Source: Bacillota bacterium (GTDB lineage Bacteria; Bacillota; Clostridia; Oscillospirales; Ruminococcaceae). Taken from it: 64,000 nt of DNA. The DNA is taken from NCBI GenBank assembly GCA_029572815.1, contig JAKPUQ010000074.1, positions 1 through 64,000 on the forward strand, read 5' to 3'. Made by a program: the position numbers and the translations under genes. The first letter of the stretch is position 1, and each line of letters opens with the position of its first letter. Below the pieces are notes generated by a model. It was not told the origin of the DNA, did not search any database, and was given only the letters and a program-made list of their open reading frames with translations. Of this stretch, positions 18,443 to 27,240 are shown piece after piece.

Positions 18443-19249
18443 ATGACTGATGCAGAAGATATATTTTTTTCGGGAGGGACAATGTTCGGGTATTGGCTAA
18501 CGGCTGTCATGTATATGGTGCTGCCTGTCATCGCCTATTTCATCATGAAGGCCTGCGGAGCCGCAAGACTGCTTCCTGTGATAGCAGGCGTGGTTATGTA
18601 CTTCATAGCCGTGAAGCTTTGCGACCTGACGGTGTGGATAGCCCTTTTCTCAGCTCCGTTTTCAGTTAAGCAGGCAGCGGCAGTGGAGCTGGTATGTATT
18701 TTCGAGGAGACAGCACGGTGGCTGGCAATGAAATATCCACTTTTCAACATAAAGTCATCGGCAGCTGCGGTCTGCTACGGTATAGGTCACGCAGGCATGG
18801 AGTGCTGGATGAGGGGCGTAAGCACATTTAAGCTCATAGGCATCGGCAGCAGGCTCAACAGTGGCGGCATAAACTCCTTTATCAGCGGCAAGACTCCCGA
18901 AAAGGCAGAGGAGACCCTGCAGGAGCTTCAAAGGCTTGCGGATAAGGGAATTATAATCAGTATAGCCGGCTCAGTGGAGATAATGACCAACTTCGGATTT
19001 CATATCGCCCTTTCAGTGCTCATATTCAAAAAAATGTATGAGCCCAACTTCAAAAAGCGCTGGCTGCTGTTGGCGATAGGTCTCCATTATGCGCTGAATT
19101 GCATAAGCTGGGCTGTGTCTTTCAGCGGAAGCCAGCTTATTACAAGTATTGTGGGAATAATAACAGGTGCGGCTATCATTGCTTTAGTATGGCGAATTAT
19201 AGACGGCAGAAACGTTGTGGACGAGATACTTTACCCGCTTGACATATAA
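18443..19249 (+). CDS. YhfC-family intramembrane glutamic protease-like protein
   Basis: Multi-pass membrane protein (about seven helices) with the YhfC pattern: a Glu pair in VCIFEETARWLAMK, GIGHAGMECWMRG, and a final GLHYALNCISW helix. The family is related to Rce1/CPBP-type glutamic intramembrane proteases; substrate unknown. Start candidates GTG 18434, ATG 18437 and ATG 18443 are in frame; GGGGGAG at 18428-18434 is best spaced from 18443. It stands between the aminotransferase terminator and a terminator-like element, so it is probably a single-gene unit. A sharply hydrophilic loop (~145-180) contains KTPEKAEETLQELQRLADKG. Confidence 0.75.
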   Translation: MTDAEDIFFSGGTMFGYWLTAVMYMVLPVIAYFIMKACGAARLLPVIAGVVMYFIAVKLCDLTVWIALFSAPFSVKQAAAVELVCIFEETARWLAMKYPLFNIKSSAAAVCYGIGHAGMECWMRGVSTFKLIGIGSRLNSGGINSFISGKTPEKAEETLQELQRLADKGIIISIAGSVEIMTNFGFHIALSVLIFKKMYEPNFKKRWLLLAIGLHYALNCISWAVSFSGSQLITSIVGIITGAAIIALVWRIIDGRNVVDEILYPLDI

Positions 19250-19315
19250 TAAGCCCTTAGCTATCAGGAAGCGGCTTCGCCGGGCGGATAGTATCCGCAG
19301 ATAGAAAATAAAAAT

Positions 19316-19346
19316 GCCCCTGAGTGTTTTACAGCACTCGGGGGCA
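19316..19346 (-). terminator. Terminator of the LCP gene; copy 2 of a recurring element
   Basis: Stem GCCCCTGAGTG / CACTCGGGGGC (one G-U pair), minus-strand tail ATTTTTATTTTC. Flank AAACTTTTGTATGGGTATCTG matches copies at 13431 and 39504. The hairpin may also end the converging YhfC transcript. Confidence 0.8.
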
Positions 19347-19390
19347 AACTTTTGTATGGGTATCTGATATAATGGCTGCGGAGGCTTGAT

Positions 19391-20827
19391 TTATTTGGAC
19401 TGTGCAAATACTTCGTCCTCGATGACATTGCGGTTGGCGTCGAGGTCGTCTATCCAGAGAACGTTTCCAACGTCAACGTCCTCACCGTGGAATGTGCCGT
19501 CGGCAGGTATCTGTATCTGCTTTATGGTGTAACGTGCACACAGCGGCATTCTCAGAGAGAGCAGATACATATTCAGTCCCGACATATTTGTGGACACATC
19601 GGGTATAACATCTGAAGCCAGATTCTTGAACATTGAGGGGCGGAAGCTCTTCATCTTTGCAAAGATGAGAGACATTACGCGGCGCTGTCGCTCGGTACGC
19701 TCAAAGTCGCTGTTGCCCACCTTTCTTATACGTGAGTAGGAGAGTGCCTGTTTGCCGTTGAGGTGGAGCTTTCCGCCGCCGCTTAGCAGGTCAGAGTTCC
19801 TGTCATCGCCAACAAGCTCGTTGACCTCGGATATGAGGATAATGTTTATCTCCTCTGCTTCTGCGTCCGATACCTCAAGGTCTATGCCGCCAACTGCGTC
19901 TACCAGTGATACGAAGGACACGAAGTCCACGGAAACATAGTCATCTATGCGGACATCGAAATTGTACTCGATAGTGTCCATGAGCAGCTCGGGACCGCCG
20001 AATGCATAGGCAGCGTTAAGCTTGTTCCAGCCGTTATCGGGGATCTCAACATAGCTGTCGCGCATGAAAGAGGTCATGATGATCTCGTTGGTCTTTCTGT
20101 TGAGTGAGACCAGTATCATTGAGTCGGAGCGTCCGCGGTCGTCGGCAGTCCTGCCATCTGTGCCGAGGACGAGGATATTCTTAACATAGCCCTTTCCGAC
20201 GGAGTCTGCGTAGTGATTGCGGTGACCCTCGGGGACCTTGTTTACCTGCTTTATCAGGCATACCGAGGTACATGAATAGATCCCGAAGAGCAGCAGGAAG
20301 AGAATGAGGATTATATGTATTATCCTGCGGATTATCTTTCCAACAAGGCTCTTGTGTCTGCGCTTTTTCTTCTTTTTCCTGGGAGCTTCCTCCTCATGAT
20401 GTGGAGCAGCAGGCTTCTTTCCGCCTGAGGGCTGAGGTCTGGGAGCAGCAGGAGCTGCCGGTGGCGGCGGGGGAGCATATCCGCCTCCGCCTGAATTGTT
20501 TGTGCCGTACCCCTGAGGAGACTGCCTCTCATAGTCATAGTAGCGGCGGTCGCTGTAGTCGAACTGCTGCTGGGGAGGAGGAGTTGTCTGAGGGAACTGG
20601 GGCGGCTGTCCCGTTTTAGGGAACTGAGGCGGAGCTCCGGTGCTCTGGTATCCGGGAGCCTGTGGCTGCTGAGACTGTGCTGTGCCTCTGCGATTTACCT
20701 TCCTCAGGGGAGGAAGGTCTGACTTTGGTGAGCTGTAGCCCTCCAAATCATTTGGAAGCAGCACCGTATCCTCATTGTCTGTATTCTGTATTTCGTCTGT
20801 GTCTCTGCCATTATATCTGTTTGACAT
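19391..20827 (-). CDS. LytR-CpsA-Psr (LCP) family wall-polymer ligase
   Basis: A cytosolic Pro/Gln-rich, probably disordered N-terminus (~1-150) with a Lys/Arg cluster (RKKKKKRRHKS) precedes one membrane helix (IIHIILILFLLLFGIYSCT). The outer LCP domain (~215-400) has VLGTDGRTADDRGRSDSMIL, the Arg-rich substrate site MTSFMRDSYVEIP, NAAYAFGGPEL, DAVGGIDLEV and SYSRIRKVGNSDFERTERQR. LCP enzymes move teichoic-acid or capsule polymers from undecaprenyl phosphate to peptidoglycan. It follows the pseudo-ATPase gene by 74 bases in the same direction. Start ATG 20827 follows AGAAAGGAAAG. The long basic Pro-rich tail may be regulatory (phosphorylation or partner binding), which is inference. Confidence 0.9.
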   Translation of the reverse strand: MSNRYNGRDTDEIQNTDNEDTVLLPNDLEGYSSPKSDLPPLRKVNRRGTAQSQQPQAPGYQSTGAPPQFPKTGQPPQFPQTTPPPQQQFDYSDRRYYDYERQSPQGYGTNNSGGGGYAPPPPPAAPAAPRPQPSGGKKPAAPHHEEEAPRKKKKKRRHKSLVGKIIRRIIHIILILFLLLFGIYSCTSVCLIKQVNKVPEGHRNHYADSVGKGYVKNILVLGTDGRTADDRGRSDSMILVSLNRKTNEIIMTSFMRDSYVEIPDNGWNKLNAAYAFGGPELLMDTIEYNFDVRIDDYVSVDFVSFVSLVDAVGGIDLEVSDAEAEEINIILISEVNELVGDDRNSDLLSGGGKLHLNGKQALSYSRIRKVGNSDFERTERQRRVMSLIFAKMKSFRPSMFKNLASDVIPDVSTNMSGLNMYLLSLRMPLCARYTIKQIQIPADGTFHGEDVDVGNVLWIDDLDANRNVIEDEVFAQSK

Positions 20828-20901
20828 GGTCTTTCCTTTCTGTTTCTATGCTTTAAGAACCTGTATCAGGCATTGCTGCCGACACAGGTTCTCTGGTTTT
20901 G

Positions 20902-23433
20902 TTATGGTTTCTTTATGCTCACCGCAATGTAGGTAAGTGCTGCCCATGCCACATTGTATACTGTCATGGCAGTTGCCGACATATAAAGGAAATTGGTCTG
21001 GAACGCCTTTGAGAGTATCAGCAGCATACACAGTACAAATCCCAGAAGTATTGAAGCGGATTGCAGTATAAGTCCGATTATTGCGGAGGAGTGAACTATC
21101 TTTGTTCCGATGATAAGCTCGGCAAGTGAGGCGAATTTGCCCGTTGTAGCCATTGAAGCACTGAGACGTACTGCCTTCTTTGTCTCCTCATAGAAGTCCT
21201 CGTGGAGCTTCTTGGGGAGTATCCTTGCCATTTCCTCGGGGATACCGAAGAGGGTATTGAGCTTTTTCAGTGTTATGCAGGGATCGATGCTCTTGATGAA
21301 CATACATATCTTCTGCTTGCTCAGCTTTTTAGCCCAGCGCTTTACGTAGCGGTCAGCGACTATATCGACTACAAAGAGGGCAGCCAGATTTCCTGAGATG
21401 GAAAGATACAGCGCATCTTTGCTGCCGTCTACGAACTCAGCCTCCTGAGCCTTTGTGGGCACGCCTTCGATGTTGTGGCTGGTCATGAGCTCGCGGTTTC
21501 CGAAGAGCACGCGCTTGTTGTTTATCCATCCGCACATTCCCATTCCGTCCTCATAGGAGTAGTTCTCAATAGGATAGAGGGCACCGTTCCTGCCGGCGAT
21601 GACGTCGGTGAAAAGCTGTGACATTATGCTTCCTGCGGTAGCTGTAAGACTTGCAGCCTCAAGGAGTGCCTCATCAAGCTTGGTATTTGAGAAGACCTTG
21701 ATACCGTCCAGTCTGACAGTTCCCTCAGGGAAGAGGGTGCCTGCGTCGATGAGTATGGAGTTGGTATCATAGAAGTCGTCAACGCTCTGATAGCCCAGCA
21801 TAATGCCCTTGTTCTTAATGGCGCTGTTGGAGACATTCTCAAGGGGGATATTGACTACAAATGGCATTGCGATACATGATGTAGCGCATATTATCATGCT
21901 GAATATGGAGAATCCGAAAGCGGCAGACTCCATGGTAGTGAATGTGCCCTTGCAGAAGAATGTGAGAAAAAGAGAGACTATTATTGAAACTATGAGACAC
22001 AGGGGCGAAGCCTTGCGGCAGAAGTCGTCAGTCATATCCGAGGAGTATGTGTATCTCAGGAAGTCTGTAAGGAAGTCGGTCTTTCTCATGGAAGCGAGGA
22101 TAGGGAAGTCTCCGAGAGTTCCGCGGGTAATGCGCTCGGCTCTGTCCTCGTCGGTAACATATGTAACGCCGTGCCTGTCAAAGTTCTTTGACACGAACTT
22201 GAAGTTTCTCGCCGCTCGTCTGATGATAAGCAGCTTTCCTATGGCGTTTATCAGCAGTGCAAGTATACCCACAGGCATATAGATATGGATATTCTCAGAG
22301 CTCACCAGGTCCGGGCGCATGTAAGCGGGGATAATAGCGATAAGACATGAAAGCGCAGTGACTGCGGTCATGGAATCGCTGTCCGCCTTGAAGCTGAGCA
22401 GCTTTTTCACGCCCTTGGTAATGACTGCCATTGATGAAAGCAGCGAAATGATACCAAGTACAAGATGTATGGTAAGGTATGTCTTTATGTGTGACATACT
22501 GAGAAAATCAAGTATAGGAAGCTCAAACTGATTGGTCACTGTAATAAACAGGCTCAGGAAGGCTGTCATTGCCAGTATGAACACCCTCACGGAGATGGTG
22601 CTCTTCAGTTCATATATATCCCTGCCTACGTCCTCTACATCGCCGTAGTAATTGAAGTCAACGATGCGCTTTGTACGCTTTGACTTTGAGTGGAGGGACA
22701 TGAACTCGTCAGCCTCCTGAGTAATGTGAACGTCAAGCTGTCCTGCGTTTATATCAGCCTTTTCGCTGAGGTTGATGCTGGTGAGCTCAGCTCTTGGAGC
22801 GGGCTCAACAGGCTTTGCAGCTTCAACTGCCGCAGGCGAGGGGACTATATCCGTTATCTGTTTCTTGCCCTCGGGACTTTCAGCAGCCTGGATTATCTGT
22901 ATCCTGCTTCGTTTTTTCTTCTTGAACTCGGGAGGAGTATACATATACTCTCCCTCGGGAGTCTCCCTTGCATAGGTATAATCGTTGTCCTTGCCGCGCC
23001 TTTTCTTGCTTCTCTTCTTTGCGCTCTGTACCTCCTTGGCTCTGGTGGAATCGCTCATTCTCCTTATTTTCGGAGCTTCGTCCGGTGTCATCTGAACGGG
23101 AGTGATAGTCCCCGAGGGTATCACCTTTCTCTGGGGATTGGTGCGTATCTCACTCATGGCGTCAGAGCTGACCACGGCAATCTTATGCCTTGAGAGGTCG
23201 GCAGGCTTTACATCGTCCGCAGGTGTATCGCTTCTCAGAGCGTTATCGAAAAGTGCGGACTTTTCATGAGACACAGGAGGTCTCGATTTTGCTTTCTCAA
23301 CGATGTCGGGAGCTTCAACAGTAGAATTTATAATTTTCTGGGCATCGACTCTGCCCACTTTAGTCTTTGGTTCCTGGTTATCGGGAGAGTACTCGTCAAG
23401 AATAGCCTCCAGCGATGGTTTCTGTTCCGACAT
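20902..23433 (-). CDS. P-type-ATPase-like membrane protein lacking the phosphorylated Asp
   Basis: ATG 23433 follows AAGGAG; the frame upstream to 23508 overlaps rlmB and is ignored. Residues 1-255 are hydrophilic, with basic patches (KKRSKKRRGKD, FKKKKRSR). About eight membrane helices are arranged as in heavy-metal-type P-type ATPases. Where DKTGTLT is expected (~560) the sequence is ILIDAGTLFPEGTVRLDG, so the catalytic Asp and Lys are not in place. The N domain region contains YSYEDGMGMCGWINNKRVLFGNREL, and the usual TGD/GDGxND region reads FIKSIDPCITLKKLNTLFGIPEE. ATP-driven transport is therefore unlikely; a sensor, scaffold or pseudoenzyme role is inferred. It lies between rlmB and an LCP ligase. 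Confidence 0.75.
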   Translation of the reverse strand: MSEQKPSLEAILDEYSPDNQEPKTKVGRVDAQKIINSTVEAPDIVEKAKSRPPVSHEKSALFDNALRSDTPADDVKPADLSRHKIAVVSSDAMSEIRTNPQRKVIPSGTITPVQMTPDEAPKIRRMSDSTRAKEVQSAKKRSKKRRGKDNDYTYARETPEGEYMYTPPEFKKKKRSRIQIIQAAESPEGKKQITDIVPSPAAVEAAKPVEPAPRAELTSINLSEKADINAGQLDVHITQEADEFMSLHSKSKRTKRIVDFNYYGDVEDVGRDIYELKSTISVRVFILAMTAFLSLFITVTNQFELPILDFLSMSHIKTYLTIHLVLGIISLLSSMAVITKGVKKLLSFKADSDSMTAVTALSCLIAIIPAYMRPDLVSSENIHIYMPVGILALLINAIGKLLIIRRAARNFKFVSKNFDRHGVTYVTDEDRAERITRGTLGDFPILASMRKTDFLTDFLRYTYSSDMTDDFCRKASPLCLIVSIIVSLFLTFFCKGTFTTMESAAFGFSIFSMIICATSCIAMPFVVNIPLENVSNSAIKNKGIMLGYQSVDDFYDTNSILIDAGTLFPEGTVRLDGIKVFSNTKLDEALLEAASLTATAGSIMSQLFTDVIAGRNGALYPIENYSYEDGMGMCGWINNKRVLFGNRELMTSHNIEGVPTKAQEAEFVDGSKDALYLSISGNLAALFVVDIVADRYVKRWAKKLSKQKICMFIKSIDPCITLKKLNTLFGIPEEMARILPKKLHEDFYEETKKAVRLSASMATTGKFASLAELIIGTKIVHSSAIIGLILQSASILLGFVLCMLLILSKAFQTNFLYMSATAMTVYNVAWAALTYIAVSIKKP

Positions 23434-23443
23434 AATTATCTCC

Positions 23444-24205
23444 TTATTTGCTTCCCCTGCGCTGGCGGAGCACCTCATACATGAAGATGCCTGCCGCAAC
23501 GGAAGCATTGAGTGAATTTATCCTTCCCAGCATGGGAAGCTTTATCATGAAGTCGCATTTTTTAGCGATGAGCTTGCTTATTCCGAAGCCCTCAGAGCCT
23601 ATTACCAGACCAACTCCGCCTGTGAAGTCAGTTTCTGAGTAGTCTGAGCCCGAGGCGTCTGTGCCGTATATCCACACGCCGTTTTCCTTGAGGGTGTCGA
23701 TACAGGCGGCAAGATTGGAGACTCTTGCTACGGGGACGTAGCTTGCCGCTCCTGCCGAGGTCTTGAAGACAGTAGCGTTGAGAGAAGCGCTCCTGCGCTT
23801 GGGGATGATAACTCCGTCAGCGCCGGATGTCTCGGCGGTACGGATGATAGCGCCGAGATTATGGGGGTCTTCAATTTCATCGCATATGATTATGAAGGGC
23901 TTGGTGCCCTTTTCCTGTGAGACTGCAAGGATATCCTCAACAGTCACATACTCTCCGCAGGCGCCCTCAGCGACTACACCCTGATGGGAAGCGCCGCCGG
24001 AAAGGCGTGAGAGCTTTTTATCGTCGGCGTCCTTGACTACGACGCCCTGTTCCTTTGCCATTTTGCGGATAAGTCCGAGACTTCCGCCGTTTCCGTCTAT
24101 GTAGATAGTGTCGAGGTTAGCTCCTGATTTGAGCGCCTCGATGACGGGATTACGTCCGCATATGATATTTTCGGACATCTCTGAAGTTCTTTTATCTTTT
24201 TCCAT
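23444..24205 (-). CDS. rlmB: 23S rRNA 2'-O-ribose methyltransferase, RlmB/TrmH (SpoU) family
   Basis: N-terminal substrate-binding domain (IICGRNPVIEALKSG, GGASHQGVVAEG) followed by a knotted SpoU domain with the three motifs NLGAIIRTAETSGADG, GLVIGSEGFGIS and LPMLGRINSLNASVAAGIF. The family methylates G2251 of 23S rRNA (or tRNA G18 in close relatives) with S-adenosylmethionine. The start at ATG 24205 has AAGG only 1-2 bases away; an in-frame ATG at 24178 lacks a better site. It is the first gene of a run with the pseudo-ATPase (10 bases downstream) and LCP gene; that arrangement suggests cotranscription. Confidence 0.9.
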   Translation of the reverse strand: MEKDKRTSEMSENIICGRNPVIEALKSGANLDTIYIDGNGGSLGLIRKMAKEQGVVVKDADDKKLSRLSGGASHQGVVAEGACGEYVTVEDILAVSQEKGTKPFIIICDEIEDPHNLGAIIRTAETSGADGVIIPKRRSASLNATVFKTSAGAASYVPVARVSNLAACIDTLKENGVWIYGTDASGSDYSETDFTGGVGLVIGSEGFGISKLIAKKCDFMIKLPMLGRINSLNASVAAGIFMYEVLRQRRGSK

Positions 24206-24333
24206 ACCTTACAGCGGGCTCGAAATGCCCATCTCCTTTTGTTCTGTATAGACCTCTCCAAAAAGTAAAGATCATTTTTATTATACCATTATTGAGCTGA
24301 AATTACAAGAGCTTTTTTATTTTCTGCAAATTA

Positions 24334-24349
24334 CCGCGGAAAGCCGCGG
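24334..24349 (-). terminator. Short GC hairpin after the phosphoesterase gene
   Basis: CCGCGG / CCGCGG stem 5 bases past the stop codon, then AATTTGC and, 15 bases on, a T/A-rich stretch. Weak as a terminator, but it is the only candidate for ending the five-gene operon. Confidence 0.35.
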
Positions 24350-24353
24350 CTGC

Positions 24354-25197
24354 TCATCTGTTTATATCTATCACCGACAGCTCGGGACGGTTGAATATCC
24401 TGGGAATGAATATCATTCTCAGTGGTCTGGCAAGACCAACGCTTATTATATGTACAGTGCCGTCATAATCGTACATTCCCTGCGTATAATCTGGGAAAAT
24501 TCCCTGATCGGGGGCGTAGAGTCCCTGATCCAGCAGCTTAGGTATCCTCCACTGACCGCCGTGGGCGTGACCGGAGAGGATAAGGTCGAAGTTCTCTTTA
24601 TTATTGAGTCCCTCGCCCAGGTAGGCATCTATCTGCTCGGGCTGATGGGCTATGAGGATATTGTAGCAGCTGCTGTCGAGAGCGTCAAAGCACTCCTCCA
24701 GCTGGGTCTTGTGTTTGCCTCTGGCAATGGAATCCTCCACGCCGAAGATCCTAACCTTTTCGCCGTTTACCTCAATATCGGAGTATTCTCCCAGAAGCAG
24801 GGGACATATCTCCCTTGCCTGATCGTAGAACTCCTCTGTATCCTTGCGCATTTCCTCATGATTGCCGGGAGAGTAATAGCAGGGATACTCAGCAGAAAGT
24901 GCCTTCATGAGGGTGAGGGCGTGCTTTGTGCCGCCCCCATGCGTCTATCACATCGCCGCCGAAGATGACTATATCCGGATCAGCCTTGTGTACCTCATCT
25001 ATGATCCCCGACTGGTCTGTACCGCCGTAGAAGCAGTTGTGGAGGTCCGATATAAAGACAATCCTCATGCCGTTCCGGAGCTTTGGACTCTTTACACTGT
25101 AGTGAACAGTTCTCATTGTGAAGCCCCAGGCGGACAGAAGCACCAGTATCAGAAGTACGATGATGACGATCAGCCGCTTTTTAGCTTTTTTTGTCAT
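24354..25197 (-). pseudogene. Membrane-anchored YkuE-like metallophosphoesterase, frameshifted
   Basis: An N-terminal membrane anchor (LIVIIVLLILVLLSAWGF) is followed by calcineurin-like motifs: VFISDLHNCFYG, IVIFGGDVIDAW, then after the break YYSPGNHEE, ILIAHQPE and LSGHAHGGQWRIP. The metal ligands are thus all present but split by a frame change in the G5 run (plus-strand C5, 24934-24938); with four G's the join reads DAWGGTKHALTLMKAL and the protein is 280 residues. The first frame starts at ATG 25197, overlapping the acyl-carrier-protein stop (TAATG). Known relatives (YkuE and others) act on phospho-lipids or nucleotides; here it closes an operon for surface-polymer acylation, so release of a carrier or lipid phosphate is a guess. 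Confidence 0.75.
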
Positions 25198-25439
25198 TAT
25201 TTGCCTCTTTCAGCGATAATGTTCATCATCTCTCCCACGTTTTTCATACCCGATACCTCACGCATTTTGAAGCGCATACCGAACTCATCCTCCACTGCGG
25301 CAACAAGGTTGATATGCTCAATGCTGTCCCAGTCCTCGATGTCATCGGAGGTGGTGGAGGGGGTAACGGAAATGGAAGGGTCACCGAAAACGTCGCGGAA
25401 TACCTCATTAAGTCTTGCTGTTATCTCATTATTATTCAT
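25197..25439 (-). CDS. Acyl carrier protein of the FkbH-MBOAT operon
   Basis: The 80-residue protein has the carrier fold and the phosphopantetheine site WDSIEHINLVAAVEDEFG, with Ser in DSIEH. DxxDS spacing and length are closer to the small carriers of FkbH or Dlt systems (DltC) than to fatty-acid AcpP (DSLDTVELV). It overlaps fkbH by 8 bases and the phosphoesterase gene by 1 base, implying translational coupling. The carried group is expected to be the one loaded by FkbH, and to be passed to the MBOAT protein at the membrane. Confidence 0.9.
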   Translation of the reverse strand: MNNNEITARLNEVFRDVFGDPSISVTPSTTSDDIEDWDSIEHINLVAAVEDEFGMRFKMREVSGMKNVGEMMNIIAERGK

Positions 25440-27231
25440 TGCTGTTCTCCTTATCGCGTATTTTTATTACTTTGTTCCTGTTTTCGTAGTTTACGATATC
25501 CATGTGCCAGACAGAATCGCCGTTTTCCGTCAGACTGTCCCGTGTAAATCCGAAGCTGCCGTAAAGCTCAGAGACCAGGTTGTTCTTCAGCGTTTTATAG
25601 TAGTAGCCGTTGAGACGCTCAACGCCTCTTTCCTTTGCAATGCGCACAAGCTCGTCCAGCATGGCAAGCTCCATATCTCTTTTCAGTACTCGGCAGCTCA
25701 TGAGCCAGAGCTCGATATCAAGCTCTTTGCCGCGGCATTTGCCTATTACTACGGAAACTATGCCGTTGTCACCGAACTTGTCCAGAAGCCGTCCGCAGAT
25801 GCAGATATGGTCGGGACTTACGCTGACTTCGTGTATCTCGTTCTCGTTATAGCGCCTTGTTGTAAGGTTGAACTGGTTGCTCTTGTTGGTGAGCTGAGTT
25901 ATACGCTGGATATATACAGGCTTGAAGCCGCAGATGACTGCGTTCATGTCAAGGCTGAGGAGATAGTCCTCATAGCTCTCGAATTCCTTTCGCTGTGCAG
26001 CTCTCTGAGCATTTGCCTTGTACATCTCAGAGCGGTGCATATCGTCCTCGGAAACGGAGGTGACCTCAAAATATCCGCCTCTTGTCAGCTTATACATCGC
26101 ATCGTGGACATTGCTAAGGTTCACAGTCTGCACCATGGGCAGCTGTCCCTCTACGATAGCGCACTCTGCGGGATTGTCGTCAACGAATACGAAGCTGTCC
26201 AGTCCGAGGCTGAGCTCCTCTGCGGACTCGGCAATGTTTCTGTCCTTTGGCTCCCAGTTTGCTTTTATTGATACAAAGTCGGAGGGAGAGAGTACACTGC
26301 TGGGGTGCTGAAGACCAAGTATGGCGTTTTCCTTCTCGTTCTTGGAGCATACTGCCAGCAGCACGCCATAGTCCTTATAGCCCTTTATGAAGCTCTGGAA
26401 TTCCTCATAAGCCTGTCCTACAGCGGTCTCGGGACCTATCTCGATGCCCTCCTGACCGTCGTCGCCTATGACTCCGCCCCAGAGGGTGTTATCAAGGTCA
26501 AGGTCGATGACCTTGTGGTTCTTGCCGTAAATGGACTTGATTATGCAGGCGAGGCTGTATGCAAGGTCTGGGATAACAGCTGTGCTCATGGCATACTTGT
26601 AGAGATACCACGCCTCGGCATCGTGCCAGCGGGAGAGACCGCAGACAGCGGAGAGGTAGTTTATATCGTGGATATACAGTCCGTGAGCATTTCTTGCATA
26701 GTCAGAGAGCATGACGTTCATGCGGTCGATGAAGGCTCCGTGACCTGTTACGCTCCAGCCGTCATAGCTGCCTGTCCGCCTGAACAGAGGCAGCTCGAAG
26801 CTGTTCTGTATTATGGGGCAGGAATAGCGCTCGATAAGGTTTTCCCAGACCTGCCTGAATATGCCGAACTGCTCCTCAAGGCGCTGCTGCACTCTTTCGG
26901 GCTTTTCAGCGGGGCTTTCGGGCATGAGCGTAAGATTTCTCGAAGTCGTATGGATATAGATTATGTCAGGGCCGAAGCTGTCCAGCTCGGGATTACCGAA
27001 AACTGCGTCCTCATAGAACTTGTTGTACTCCGACTGGTAGAATTCTGGCTCAATGCCGAAATTCAGCAGAAAAAGCTCCAGTGCGGATACGATGTGGTTA
27101 GTCGTTGAGCCCCCCAGCACAGCGACCTTTTTCTTGACGCGGACAGTGCCGTCGGAAAGCAGAGCCTTTTTCAGAGCAAGCCTTCTGCGTATTATGTCCT
27201 TGCCGTCAAACGGAAAGTTCAGTTCTCTCAT
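25432..27231 (-). CDS. FkbH-like HAD-superfamily acyl-loading enzyme
   Basis: A 599-residue three-part protein: an SGNH-like N-terminal region (VAVLGGSTTNHI, IIYIHTTSRN), a HAD IIIC domain with the nucleophile motif DLDLDNTLWGGVIGDDG (~237) and VCSKNEKENA, VFVDDNPAE, and a GNAT-like C-terminus (NQFNLTTRRY, ELWLMSCRVLKRDMELAML). FkbH enzymes of polyketide pathways take 1,3-bisphosphoglycerate, remove phosphate and load a glyceryl group on an acyl carrier protein. The adjacent carrier gene fits this. ATG 27231 follows AAGGAG. Here no polyketide synthase is present; the partner is an MBOAT acyltransferase, so the group probably ends on a surface glycopolymer. The exact acyl group is not shown by sequence. 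Confidence 0.88.
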   Translation of the reverse strand: MRELNFPFDGKDIIRRRLALKKALLSDGTVRVKKKVAVLGGSTTNHIVSALELFLLNFGIEPEFYQSEYNKFYEDAVFGNPELDSFGPDIIYIHTTSRNLTLMPESPAEKPERVQQRLEEQFGIFRQVWENLIERYSCPIIQNSFELPLFRRTGSYDGWSVTGHGAFIDRMNVMLSDYARNAHGLYIHDINYLSAVCGLSRWHDAEAWYLYKYAMSTAVIPDLAYSLACIIKSIYGKNHKVIDLDLDNTLWGGVIGDDGQEGIEIGPETAVGQAYEEFQSFIKGYKDYGVLLAVCSKNEKENAILGLQHPSSVLSPSDFVSIKANWEPKDRNIAESAEELSLGLDSFVFVDDNPAECAIVEGQLPMVQTVNLSNVHDAMYKLTRGGYFEVTSVSEDDMHRSEMYKANAQRAAQRKEFESYEDYLLSLDMNAVICGFKPVYIQRITQLTNKSNQFNLTTRRYNENEIHEVSVSPDHICICGRLLDKFGDNGIVSVVIGKCRGKELDIELWLMSCRVLKRDMELAMLDELVRIAKERGVERLNGYYYKTLKNNLVSELYGSFGFTRDSLTENGDSVWHMDIVNYENRNKVIKIRDKENSNE

Positions 27232-27240
27232 TTTATCTCC

